Source: an uncultured Clostridia bacterium
GTDB lineage: Bacteria; Bacillota; Clostridia; Oscillospirales; Ruminococcaceae
DNA length: 64,000 nt
NCBI GenBank assembly: GCA_947383835.1
Contig: CANDEV010000005.1
Coordinates: 124,001-188,000, forward strand
Reading direction: 5' to 3'
Shown: positions 43,353 to 51,315 of the stretch, one piece after another
How the letters are laid out: each line of letters opens with the position of its first letter
Numbering within the stretch: the first letter of the stretch is position 1
Position numbers and translations under genes: made by a program
The notes under the pieces: generated by a model
Seen by the model: the letters and a program-made list of their open reading frames with translations, nothing else
Told to the model about the DNA's origin: nothing
The model's database searches: none

Positions 43353-43892
43353 TTGGATAAACGGGTCATTCATATATACGGCGCGTCCGGCTCCGGAACC
43401 TCTACTATAGGCAGGTTTATTAGTGATAAAGCAGGATATTTTTTCATGGATACGGATGATTATTTTTGGGAAGAAACAAATCCGCCATTTCAAATCAAAA
43501 GAAATATTTCTGACAGGATTGCTTTGATGAAAAATGATATTGAAAGACATGAAAAGGTAGTTATTTCCGGTTCACTTGTTGGTTGGGGCGATGAGCTGAT
43601 ACCTTTATTTACATTAGCCATTCGTGTAGCAACAGATACCGCAATACGAATTGACAGATTGAAGAAAAGAGAACGGGAGCGTTTCGGAAGTCGGGTCGAT
43701 TTTGGTGGAGATATGTACGAAAGCCACCAAGAATTTCTTGATTGGGCAGCTTCTTATGATAATGGTGATATAAATATGAGAAGCAAATCAAAACACGATG
43801 AATGGCAAAAACAATTGCAGTGTCAGAAAATTTTATTGGACGGAAGTTTGGCTGTAGAAAAGAACTTTGAAATAATAAAGCAATATCTATAG
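43353..43892 (+). CDS. P-loop nucleotide kinase-like protein
   Basis: 179 residues starting with TTG at 43353 after AAAGGAGG. The P-loop is IHIYGASGSGTSTIGRFI (GxxGSGTST, as in small adenylate-kinase-like kinases), followed by FMDTDDYFWEETNPPF and IRIDRLKKRERERFG, which resembles the lid of nucleoside/shikimate kinase relatives. The substrate is unknown. The gene is more A+T-rich than its neighbours and stands between rpsB and tsf, which are normally adjacent, so it may be an insertion by transfer. Confidence 0.78.
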   Translation: MDKRVIHIYGASGSGTSTIGRFISDKAGYFFMDTDDYFWEETNPPFQIKRNISDRIALMKNDIERHEKVVISGSLVGWGDELIPLFTLAIRVATDTAIRIDRLKKRERERFGSRVDFGGDMYESHQEFLDWAASYDNGDINMRSKSKHDEWQKQLQCQKILLDGSLAVEKNFEIIKQYL

Positions 43893-44001
43893 CTTTCAGT
43901 TTGTAAAATGCTTTGCTCAATTAAAAATTTATAAATATTTGCCCGATTAGTTTAGAAGAACACAAAAACAAATTGGGAGTAATTTTTTAGGAGGAATAAA
44001 A

Positions 44002-44925
44002 ATGGGAAAGATCTCAACACAGGAAATTAAAGACCTTATGAAAGCTACCGGAGTTGGCATGATGGATTGTAAAAAGGCTCTTGAAGAGGCTGAGGGCGAT
44101 ACAGAAAAGGCTGTTCTGATACTCCGTGAAAAGGGACTTGCAACACAGGCAAAGAAAAGCGGCAGAATTGCTGCGGAGGGTATCGTTACTTCCGTTGTAG
44201 AGGGCAATGTGGGCGCAGTTGTTGAAGTAAACATCGAGACAGACTTTGCTGCAAACAACGACGAGTTCAAGGCATTCGTTGCGGCAGTTGCAAAGACTGT
44301 AATTGAAAAGAACCCCGCTGACCTTGACGCACTCAAGGCTGCAACTATCAGCGGCGGCGACAAGAGCGTTGAGGAAACTCTCCAAGACCTCTTTATCAAA
44401 ATCAGGGAAAATATGGTTATACGTCGTTTTCAGAGATTTGAGGGCGTACTTGTTCCTTATGTTCACGGCGGCGGAAGCATTGGCGTAATGGTAAAGCTTG
44501 ACACAGACCTCCCCGCAGACAAGGCATTCGAGGTCGGCAAGGACTGTGCATTGCAGGTTGCTGCTATGAACCCCGCTTACCTTAACAGAGAGACTGTTCC
44601 CGCAGAGGTTATCGAGAACGAGAAGAAGATAATGATGGCTCAAATGGCTGAAGACCCCAAAATGGCAAGCAAGCCCGAACAGGTTCGCGCTAAGATCGTT
44701 GAGGGCAAGGTTGGCAAGTACTATTCCGAGAACTGTCTCCTTGAGCAGGCTTTTGTTAAGGACGACAAGGTTACCGTTCAGAAGTACGTTGAGAATGCCG
44801 CAAAGGAGCTTGGCGGAAAGATTGCTGTTGTTGATTACGTTCGTTTCGAGAGAGGCGAGGGTATCGAGAAAAAGGCTGACGACTTTGCAGCAGAGGTTGC
44901 AAGCATGGCAAAGGGCAACGGCTGA
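44002..44925 (+). CDS. tsf: Elongation factor Ts
   Basis: 307 residues. EF-Ts recycles EF-Tu by releasing GDP. The N-terminal UBA-like domain STQEIKDLMKATGVGMMDCKKALEEAEGDTEKAV is followed by the EF-Tu-contacting VVEVNIETDFAANNDEFKAFV. Full length with the coiled-coil region. Start at 44002 with AGGAGG upstream. No promoter was clearly seen in the 109-bp gap after the kinase gene. Confidence 0.98.
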   Translation: MGKISTQEIKDLMKATGVGMMDCKKALEEAEGDTEKAVLILREKGLATQAKKSGRIAAEGIVTSVVEGNVGAVVEVNIETDFAANNDEFKAFVAAVAKTVIEKNPADLDALKAATISGGDKSVEETLQDLFIKIRENMVIRRFQRFEGVLVPYVHGGGSIGVMVKLDTDLPADKAFEVGKDCALQVAAMNPAYLNRETVPAEVIENEKKIMMAQMAEDPKMASKPEQVRAKIVEGKVGKYYSENCLLEQAFVKDDKVTVQKYVENAAKELGGKIAVVDYVRFERGEGIEKKADDFAAEVASMAKGNG

Positions 44926-44942
44926 TTTTAAAGTAAATAGGG

Positions 44943-45057
44943 CTGCCGTCATTAGGCAGGTAGCGATACAGAAGTATTGTTACCCATGGGAGCATTTTAT
45001 CCATTCAGACATAGTATGCCTGAAAGGGTAAAGGCTTAGCCTTTTGACGGCAGTTTT
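44943..45057 (+). terminator. tsf terminator region containing a repeat end
   Basis: CTGCCGTCA (44943-44951) pairs with TGACGGCAG (45045-45053), followed by a T-rich tail. Between the arms lie further small hairpins (AAAGGCTTAGCCTTT; TTCAG..CTGAA) and, at 44973-44997, a 25-bp block that matches the right end of the palindromic element at 4034-4190 with one mismatch. Confidence 0.6.
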
Positions 45058-45073
45058 TCTTTTGGAGGACGTT

Positions 45074-46039
45074 ATGAAAATACTTATCAAAGTGTTAAGA
45101 ATATTTTTACTTGTGGTATTCATACTCGGCATATTGGTGTTGATTTGCTTTATAAATCACAGAATACAGCTTTCAAGAGAAAAAAAAATCCTGCGGCAGA
45201 TAGGAAATTCGGTAAATGTGGACGGAAACTCCATGAATATTTATACCGAGGGTGAGGGAGACGTCACTCTCGTGTTTATGTCGGGCGGTGGGACTTGCTC
45301 GCCTGTGCTGGATTTCAAATCTCTGTATTCGCTGCTTAGTGATGAGTATAAAATCGCCGTGGTTGAAAAATTCGGGTACGGATTCAGCGATGTGGTCGAT
45401 AAGGAGCGTGACATAAATTCAATCCTTGAAGATACAAGGTCTGCTCTGACAGCGGCGGGAATTGAAGCTCCCTACATACTCTGTCCGCACTCTATGTCCG
45501 GACTTGAAGCGCTTTACTGGGCGCAGAAATATCCTGATGAGGTGATGGCTATAGTGGGACTTGACATGGCTGTTCCTAAGTATTATGAGAGTATGAAAAT
45601 AAATATCCCGCTTATGCACTTGGCAACTTTTGCGGCACAAATGGGTGTGACGCGTTTTATTCCAAATATTTCAGAAAGTGACGCAATAAAGTACGGTACA
45701 CTTTCTGAGGAAGAAAAGGAACTGTACAGAGCTGTTTTTTACAGACGCACTGCTACCGTGACAATGATAAACGAAACCGAGGCTGTCAAGGAAAATGCAA
45801 AAACCGTTGAAAGCGGGGGAGTACCCCAACTTCCAATGCTGCTGTTTATATCGGACGGTTCGGGCGGTACCGGCTTTGATAAAGAAACATGGCGCAGTAT
45901 TCCCAAGGACTATATTGCACAGGTGCAGGGCGGCGAGTATGTAGAGCTTGATTGTCCTCATTACGTCCACGACTATGAGTATGAGAAAATATCAGGGGAT
46001 ATAAAAATGTTTGTTGAGAATATACGTGCAGACGAATAA
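45074..46039 (+). CDS. Membrane-anchored alpha/beta hydrolase
   Basis: 321 residues from the ATG at 45074 with GGAGG upstream. One N-terminal helix (ILIKVLRIFLLVVFILGILVLICF) anchors the enzyme. The fold is seen in LVFMSGGGTCSPV with the oxyanion region, CPHSMSGLEALYW as nucleophile elbow (Ser in place of the last Gly of GxSxG+1), and DCPHYVHDYEYEKI with the catalytic histidine. It resembles proline iminopeptidase-like or esterase members. The substrate is unknown. Confidence 0.87.
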   Translation: MKILIKVLRIFLLVVFILGILVLICFINHRIQLSREKKILRQIGNSVNVDGNSMNIYTEGEGDVTLVFMSGGGTCSPVLDFKSLYSLLSDEYKIAVVEKFGYGFSDVVDKERDINSILEDTRSALTAAGIEAPYILCPHSMSGLEALYWAQKYPDEVMAIVGLDMAVPKYYESMKINIPLMHLATFAAQMGVTRFIPNISESDAIKYGTLSEEEKELYRAVFYRRTATVTMINETEAVKENAKTVESGGVPQLPMLLFISDGSGGTGFDKETWRSIPKDYIAQVQGGEYVELDCPHYVHDYEYEKISGDIKMFVENIRADE

Positions 46040-46076
46040 TACAAAACGGTACTGAAAAACAGTACCGTTTTGTATT
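46038..46076. terminator. Bidirectional terminator
   Basis: AATACAAAACGGTACTG (46038-46054) pairs perfectly with CAGTACCGTTTTGTATT (46060-46076), a 17-bp stem with loop AAAAA, between convergent genes. Confidence 0.92.
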
Positions 46077-46081
46077 ATATT

Positions 46082-47296
46082 TTACTTATTCAAATCAATA
46101 AAATAATTCATTATTGACGGACCTTTTTCAATGTACAGCCCCGTTTCTTTAGCGGTTTTCTCGGTGAAAACAGGCTTGCCCTCCGCTTTGACGCTCTTTT
46201 GGTAAATCATAAACGGAACAGCGTCGTTGGTGTGAGTTTTTAACGCAAGTGGAGTAGGGTGATCCGGGAGTATCATCAGCTTGAAATCGTCGTACTTGTC
46301 AAGCTCGGGGAGTATAGTCCCAAGAATTTCCTTGTCAATAATTTCAAGAGATTTGACCTTGTTCTCAATTTCATGCCTGTGACCGCACTCGTCGGGAGCC
46401 TCCACATGAATGTAAACAAAGTCCTGACCGTCGGCAAGCTCCTTGACAGCGGCTTCCGCCTTGCCCTTGAAGTTGGTGTCAATGTAACCTGTCGCGCCCT
46501 CAACGTTCACAACTCTCATGCCCGCGAATTTTCCAATGCCTTTGAGCAAGTCCACCGCCGAGATCATGGAAGCTTTAAGCTTGTGGCTCTCATAGAAATT
46601 TTCAAGATTTGCACGAACGCCCTCGCCCCAAAGCCAAATGCAGTTTGCGGGACGAAGTCCACGCTCTTCTCTCGCCTTGTTGACAGGGTGGTCTTTCAGA
46701 AGCTCATAGCTTTTTTTCATCATATCAAACAGCTTTTCCGCATTTGGGTGATTAGGAATGTACTCCGTAACCTTGCGTCCCGTAATGTCATGCGGCGGAG
46801 TAAGCGTACCCACATCAAGAGTACCACCGTGCCAGATGAGACAGTGACGGTAGCTTACACCGCTGTAAAGCTTAAATTCATCATTATCAAAGTGTGAAGC
46901 AAGGAACTTTACAAGCTCCTCTGCCTCTGCCGTTGATATATCGTCCGCGCAGTAATCAACAAGCGTCCTGTCCTCAAAATTCGGCTCGTTGGATACTGTA
47001 ACAAGATTGCAGCGGAAGGAAACGTCCTCAGGCTTCATGTCAATGCCGATAGAACCTGCCTCCAGCGGGGAACGTCCCGTGTAGCACACCGCAGGGTCGT
47101 AGCCGAGGACGGAAAGATTAGCAACGTCCGAACCGGGCTTCATGCCGTCCGCAACAGTTTTTACCAAGCCGATAACCGAATTCTTTGCAAGAGCGTCCAT
47201 ATTCGGCGTAACGGACTTGCTCATAGGGGTCTCGCCGCCCAATTCCTCAACGGGGTAGTCAGCCATACCGTCGCAGAGCAAAACAACATACTTCAT
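46082..47296 (-). CDS. apgM: Cofactor-independent phosphoglycerate mutase, ApgM type
   Basis: 404 residues. The alkaline phosphatase-like fold is shown by VVLLCDGMADYP with the first metal aspartate, SDVANLSVLGYDP with the catalytic serine, TGRSPLEAGSIGI, VHVEAPDECGHRHE and ILPDHPTP. This is the archaeal-type enzyme (aPGAM), not GpmI. Bacterial members of this group have also been proposed to be homoserine kinases (TIGR02535 type), so the glycolytic role is likely but not certain; no threonine genes are adjacent. Confidence 0.88.
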   Translation of the reverse strand: MKYVVLLCDGMADYPVEELGGETPMSKSVTPNMDALAKNSVIGLVKTVADGMKPGSDVANLSVLGYDPAVCYTGRSPLEAGSIGIDMKPEDVSFRCNLVTVSNEPNFEDRTLVDYCADDISTAEAEELVKFLASHFDNDEFKLYSGVSYRHCLIWHGGTLDVGTLTPPHDITGRKVTEYIPNHPNAEKLFDMMKKSYELLKDHPVNKAREERGLRPANCIWLWGEGVRANLENFYESHKLKASMISAVDLLKGIGKFAGMRVVNVEGATGYIDTNFKGKAEAAVKELADGQDFVYIHVEAPDECGHRHEIENKVKSLEIIDKEILGTILPELDKYDDFKLMILPDHPTPLALKTHTNDAVPFMIYQKSVKAEGKPVFTEKTAKETGLYIEKGPSIMNYFIDLNK

Positions 47297-47334
47297 AAAA
47301 AAACTTCCTTTTCTGAAAAATTATCTATAACAAT

Positions 47335-47363
47335 TTTACCACAATCGGAAACAAAATGCAATA
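47335..47363 (-). promoter_or_regulatory. apgM promoter
   Basis: On the minus strand a TTGCAT, a 16-17-bp spacer and TAAAAT lie about 40 bp before the start codon. The exact spacer was not recounted. Confidence 0.55.
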
Positions 47364-47373
47364 AAAATAAAAC

Positions 47374-47407
47374 AATTCTCCGACCAAATTTATTCGGTCG
47401 GAGAATT
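47374..47407 (-). terminator. Terminator upstream of apgM
   Basis: AATTCTCCGACC (47374-47385) pairs perfectly with GGTCGGAGAATT (47396-47407). On the minus strand it is followed by a T-rich stretch (TGTTTTATTTTTA) and so ends transcripts from the AraC-type gene upstream. Confidence 0.8.
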
Positions 47408-47433
47408 TTGCAAATGTTATCGGAAGTTATTTA

Positions 47434-47525
47434 AGGTAATACCGATTTTTTACCTGCCCCTTGAGGGGCTGCAAAGTCAAAGTTTGTAATACTTTGCAAT
47501 TGGAGGACTAACGCTGTGTGGCGTT
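47434..47525. repeat. Hairpin-rich intergenic block
   Basis: Four consecutive inverted repeats lie end to end: AGGTAA / TTACCT, GCCCCTTGAGGGGC, GCAAAGT / ACTTTGC and AACGC / GCGTT. Such packing suggests a structured RNA or a repeat element. On the minus strand it includes AGTCCTCCAA, which recurs at 48540-48557. Confidence 0.5.
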
Positions 47526-47528
47526 CCC

Positions 47529-48440
47529 TTATTTAAGCTTTATTGGGCGAAGTATCTGATACCCCAAAACTTCGGGATAGTGCCGCTGATAGCACTGGCA
47601 CGCGTCCTCGTTCCATTCGTATTTTCCGCCGTCAAACTTGCTTATGTCGTAATTCCATGCGAGATTTTCGACCTTGCCCATGACCTCGCCGTTGTCCTTT
47701 AGGTAATCATACGCAGGGTGGTGAAAAACAAGATAATAGCTGTCGGGGAATTCCTTTAACTCAAAGCCGTCGGGGATTTTTCCGCTGTAGTCAAGGGGAA
47801 CGCCCGTGCCGTAAAAATATCTGCGTTCTCCGTTTGCCTTAAACCAGCCTGCTGTGTGCCCTGTAACGATAACATCGCTTACGTTGCTGAGACTGTCGAT
47901 AATACCGCATACGGAATTGCAGTCGTGGTACTGCCACATATCGCCGTAGTGCTTAGCTTTTTCCTCCCAAATACCGAGGTATTTGTGTGCAGGAATAAAT
48001 TCTACCTTTACATGGGCTTTGGCAAGAACATTTTTGCTCATATTTTTTTCTCCTCTCATATGTTGGTAATATTCGGGGCTGAGAACCACTTGTCTGATCG
48101 GAAGCGGAATAGGTACAGGTTCTCTCCGATAGGACGCAGGTGTGCACCCAAACGCCGCCTGGAAAGCTCTCGTCAGAGCCTCCTGCGAAGAGTAACCGCA
48201 GCTAAAGGCAATGTCAATGATCCGCTCGTCCGTGTCCCTTAAAGCAAGAGCCGCGCGAGTAAGCCGTCTGCCTGAAATATAGCGTTTCAACGTCATACCC
48301 GTGATCTCGTGAAAAAGGGTAGAGCAGTAATATGGCGAGTACCCGATATAATTCGCTATCTGTATAAGCGACGGGTTTTCGCACAGCGTCTCTTCTACTC
48401 GGTCGATCATTTTTTGTATTGCCTCGTTCCATTCGTACAA
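47529..48440 (-). CDS. AraC-family regulator with GyrI-like domain
   Basis: 303 residues from the TTG at 48440, which has GGAGGGAGG at the right distance; the longer frame upstream would enclose this site. The N-terminal two HTH motifs (LIQIANYIGYSPYYCSTLFHEITGM and IIDIAFSCGYSSQEALTRAFQAAFGCTPASYRR) are the AraC/XylS DNA-binding domain. From about residue 150 a GyrI-like/SOUL small-molecule-binding domain follows (VEFIPAHKYLGIWEE). This is the Rob/MarA-like layout that senses amphipathic compounds. A paralog lies at 52792-53781. Confidence 0.92.
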   Translation of the reverse strand: MYEWNEAIQKMIDRVEETLCENPSLIQIANYIGYSPYYCSTLFHEITGMTLKRYISGRRLTRAALALRDTDERIIDIAFSCGYSSQEALTRAFQAAFGCTPASYRREPVPIPLPIRQVVLSPEYYQHMRGEKNMSKNVLAKAHVKVEFIPAHKYLGIWEEKAKHYGDMWQYHDCNSVCGIIDSLSNVSDVIVTGHTAGWFKANGERRYFYGTGVPLDYSGKIPDGFELKEFPDSYYLVFHHPAYDYLKDNGEVMGKVENLAWNYDISKFDGGKYEWNEDACQCYQRHYPEVLGYQILRPIKLK

Positions 48441-48504
48441 GCCGTTCGCCTCCCTCCGAAAATAAATATACCACATTTCAAGGAAAAAATCTTGATTTAA
48501 GTTG

Positions 48505-48557
48505 CGAAAATGCTTTGCAAGCCCAAAACGTACAGCGCCTCGATTTTTGGAGGACTG
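48505..48557. repeat. Second block sharing the AGTCCTCCAA motif
   Basis: On the minus strand AGTCCTCCAA, then CCAAAA / TTTTGG and TTGC / GCAA hairpins. It lies upstream of the AraC-type gene. The resemblance to 47434-47525 is limited to AGTCCTCCAA and a TTGCAAAG nearby. The rest of the gap 48558-48676 shows nothing I can name. Confidence 0.35.
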
Positions 48558-48676
48558 CCAAAATGCCGTTTGTGCGTTTACAGCTTTGAAATATGAAAAT
48601 TGCCTATAATTATTTTACAGCATTTTTTACAGAATAGCAATGATATTATGCGGCTTTTTTTGCCGAAAAAATGTTG

Positions 48677-49165
48677 TCAATCCTCCGTTGTCTTTCTGTA
48701 CAAATTAATAATTTCCCTGCCGCACTTTTCGGCAAGCCGTACCGTCTGTCCCGTACCGCTGCGGTAATGGTTTTTATTGTAGTAACACAAGCAAACGTCT
48801 CCCAATTCCACAAGCCGTTCGTTCCGTTTTTTCATGCAGTTTTTATCGTAGTGCTCCGAGACGATCTCCACGCTGTCCGCCGCTTCGAGTATTTTAAAAT
48901 ATGCCTCTTTGTCATATTTATTCCAACGGGCGGTCTGTTCCTCCGGCGGACATGGCAGGACTAAGTGCAGTCTAACTAAAGGGACGTGATTTTCACGGAA
49001 ATTTATAATAGATCTTTCAAATGTCATATCCCAGCCCAATGCGCCGCCTGCGTAAAAATCCGTTACACCCTCTTTCATCAGTTTTATAAGTTCAGACTTA
49101 AAATTTTGATAAATTTCTCTGTTGTAATTAAATACTCTGTGTCCTGTAAAAAATACTTTTTTCAT
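48677..49165 (-). CDS. SLOG-family protein, YpsA/DUF1273-like
   Basis: 162 residues. The Rossmann-like SLOG fold is shown by FFTGHRVF at the N-terminus, FYAGGALGWDMTFERS and the final CLCYYNKNHYRSGTGQTVRLAEKCG. SLOG proteins bind nucleotide-derived ligands; YpsA is tied to division in Bacillus, and other SLOG proteins take part in phage defence and toxin systems. No effector is adjacent. It faces an Xre regulator across a 99-bp gap with repeated operator-like half sites. Confidence 0.85.
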   Translation of the reverse strand: MKKVFFTGHRVFNYNREIYQNFKSELIKLMKEGVTDFYAGGALGWDMTFERSIINFRENHVPLVRLHLVLPCPPEEQTARWNKYDKEAYFKILEAADSVEIVSEHYDKNCMKKRNERLVELGDVCLCYYNKNHYRSGTGQTVRLAEKCGREIINLYRKTTED

Positions 49166-49176
49166 AAAATTCTCCT

Positions 49177-49250
49177 TTTGTCTTGTTATAGGACAATATT
49201 ATTTTAAAATTAGTGTATCATAATATTTGTCCTTTGTCAAGACAAATATC
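49177..49250. promoter_or_regulatory. Divergent control region with TTGTC/GACAA half-sites
   Basis: Between the SLOG and Xre genes five TTGTC-type half sites occur: TTTGTC (49178), GGACAATATTAT (49191-49202), ATAATATTTGTCC (49220-49232), TTTGTC (49233) and GACAAA (49241). 49191-49232 is an inverted repeat and 49233-49246 is TTTGTC-AA-GACAAA, a perfect palindrome. This suggests an operator cluster for the Xre repressor controlling both genes. Confidence 0.6.
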
Positions 49251-49264
49251 GTGGAGTGATTTTT

Positions 49265-49513
49265 ATGGGGAGAATTATTGACGGAAGTCAGACAAATATT
49301 GTCGGCAAACAAGTAAAAAAATTCCGCAAAGAGTGCGGTTTAAGTCAGCAATTACTTTCCGCAAAGCTTGAAACGCTTGCAATTTATATATGTCGAGGTT
49401 CGATTTCAAGAATTGAAAAGCAGATAAGAACTGTTTCTGATATTGAACTTTACGGATTATCAAAAGTTTTGAACAAACCTATCGAAAGCTTTTTTGAAAA
49501 CATCGAAAAATAA
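49265..49513 (+). CDS. Xre-family helix-turn-helix regulator
   Basis: 82 residues from the ATG at 49265, nine bases after GGAG. The cro/C1-type HTH is VGKQVKKFRKECGLSQQLLSAKLETLAIYICRGSISRIEKQ; the recognition helix region carries an insertion (LAIYICRG) relative to the usual spacing. A short tail LYGLSKVLNKPIESFFE completes it. No second domain. It probably represses the divergent SLOG gene and itself. Terminator follows at once. Confidence 0.88.
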   Translation: MGRIIDGSQTNIVGKQVKKFRKECGLSQQLLSAKLETLAIYICRGSISRIEKQIRTVSDIELYGLSKVLNKPIESFFENIEK

Positions 49514-49537
49514 GGCAGGAAAAATCTTCCTGCCTTT
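49512..49537. terminator. Terminator between Xre and SulP genes
   Basis: AAGGCAGGAA (49512-49521) pairs with TTCCTGCCTT (49527-49536), loop AAATC, T-rich on the plus side and A-rich on the other, between convergent genes. Confidence 0.85.
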
Positions 49538-49557
49538 TATCATATACTTTTGTATTT

Positions 49558-51192
49558 TTATAATTTTGAAATATGCTGAAAAGCCTTGTCCGTACTCCAG
49601 AAAAACATATCGTCCTTGAAACGCTCTTTAAGACCGCACCGCTCTATCATCTCCATAACAGGGGGCTGAACGCAGGAAAAATACACCATAATTCCGCTTG
49701 AAATAAGTCTCTCGCAGTATTCGTGCAGAGCCTCAATTCCCGAAATATCCGCAACAGTAACGCCTCGCATGGAGAAAATAACATTGTAATTCTCGCCCAA
49801 TGCGGAGATTTTTTCTTCAAGCTTGCTGCAAGTACCGAAATAAAGTGGTCCCGATATGTACACAACGCAGGTGTACTTTAATTTTTCGGGATCGACATTG
49901 CTTTCGTCAAGCTTTTCGGGGTCAACCTCCGCAACAGTTACCTGCATATCGGAGACTTTGACAACAAACATGATTATCGAAAATGCCACGCCAATGAGAA
50001 TTGCTACCGTAAGATCAAAAATGACGGTCGCAAGCATTGTTATAAGAAACTGGAAGATAGCGGTCTTTATTTTCTTACCGAAAATGGACTTTATTGCCGT
50101 CCAGTCGTTCATTCGCCATGCCGTAACGATAAGTACGCCCGCAAGCGCCGAAAGTGGTATCATAGACATTACCCCGCCGAGGATAAACATCGAGAGCAGC
50201 AGTACGACAGAGTGAACTACAGAGGTCATTCGGGTCTGTCCGCCTGACTTTATGGCAACGCTTGTGCGGGCGATTGCCGCCGTTGCGGGGACGCCGCCGA
50301 AAAACGGGATTATCATGTTTCCTACTCCCTGTGCAACAAGCTCCACGTCGGCGTTGAGCTTTTCATTTTTCATTCGACCTGCGGAAGCTCCGCAGAGGAG
50401 GGACTCAATAAGTCCCAAAGCGGCAATGGATATGGCGGGAACGATAAGTCCCTTGACCGTACCCCAGTCCGCAAACGCTGTAATGTCAAGCCTGTCGTCG
50501 AGAAAAACGGTTTTTGGTATTGCACCCACGACCGCAACGTCAAATTTAAATATCATGTTTGCCGCAGTTGCAAGAACAATAGCCGCCAGCGAGCCGGGGA
50601 AGTACTGATTTATCTTTTTGGGGTAAACAAACATAAACACGATCACCGCAAGACCGATAATAAGTCCGGTAATGTCAAGGCTTTGTTCAAGGGTGAAATA
50701 GCTTGCAATTTTTTCGATAGTGGTAAGCCCCTCGGAGGTAAGCCCTGTAAGATTGTTCACCTGTCCCAAAGCGATAATAATTGCAATACCGCTTGTAAAG
50801 CCGGTTATAACAGGCATCGGCAGGTATGAAACAAGTCCGCCAAGCTTTAAAATTCCCGCAATAAGCAGCAGTACGCCCGCAATAAAGCTTGCGATAAAAA
50901 CGCCCTGAATACCGTACTGAGCCACAAGTGAGACCAAAATAGCCGTCATCGCACCCGTTGGACCGCTTATTTGGTAGGACGCTCCCGAAAGTCCGCCTAT
51001 GATAAGTCCCGCAAAAACAGCGGTGATAAGCCCAGCTGCGGCGGTCGCTCCCGAGCTTACACCGAAAGCAAGAGCAAGGGGTAGCGCAACCGCCGCAACG
51101 GTAACTCCCGCAAGAGCGTCCTGACCGAATTTTTTAGCATTATAGCCTTTAAATTCACGTTTGATAATTTTTCCAAAATCCTTAACTAACAT
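49558..51192 (-). CDS. SulP-family anion transporter
   Basis: 544 residues from the ATG at 51192 (MLVKDFGK). The SLC26/SulP core has about 12-14 helices, with AGVTVAAVALPLALAFGVSSGATAAAGL, YQISGPTGAMTAILVSLV and a C-terminal STAS domain (VVYISGPLYFGTCSKLEEKI, SMRGVTVADISGIEALHEY). Members move sulfate, bicarbonate, nitrate or dicarboxylates; the substrate cannot be told from sequence. The in-frame GTG ten codons upstream has no ribosome binding site. Monocistronic with its own promoter. Confidence 0.94.
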   Translation of the reverse strand: MLVKDFGKIIKREFKGYNAKKFGQDALAGVTVAAVALPLALAFGVSSGATAAAGLITAVFAGLIIGGLSGASYQISGPTGAMTAILVSLVAQYGIQGVFIASFIAGVLLLIAGILKLGGLVSYLPMPVITGFTSGIAIIIALGQVNNLTGLTSEGLTTIEKIASYFTLEQSLDITGLIIGLAVIVFMFVYPKKINQYFPGSLAAIVLATAANMIFKFDVAVVGAIPKTVFLDDRLDITAFADWGTVKGLIVPAISIAALGLIESLLCGASAGRMKNEKLNADVELVAQGVGNMIIPFFGGVPATAAIARTSVAIKSGGQTRMTSVVHSVVLLLSMFILGGVMSMIPLSALAGVLIVTAWRMNDWTAIKSIFGKKIKTAIFQFLITMLATVIFDLTVAILIGVAFSIIMFVVKVSDMQVTVAEVDPEKLDESNVDPEKLKYTCVVYISGPLYFGTCSKLEEKISALGENYNVIFSMRGVTVADISGIEALHEYCERLISSGIMVYFSCVQPPVMEMIERCGLKERFKDDMFFWSTDKAFQHISKL

Positions 51193-51245
51193 AATTCTGC
51201 TTCTTTCAACAATATTTGGCACGTTTTACAAATACGCCAATTAAC

Positions 51246-51274
51246 ATTTTACTCCTTTGCTAAAATAAAGTCAA
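51246..51274 (-). promoter_or_regulatory. SulP gene promoter
   Basis: On the minus strand TTGACT (51274-51269), 17-bp spacer, TAAAAT (51251-51246). Confidence 0.65.
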
Positions 51275-51315
51275 GCAGAATATATTGCACAAAATCCCAT
51301 ACTTTTTGGTAACAT

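Noticed and set aside
44014..44952. Minus-strand frame of 312 codons overlapping tsf
   Set aside because: Complete overlap with EF-Ts, Cys/Leu-rich shadow composition.
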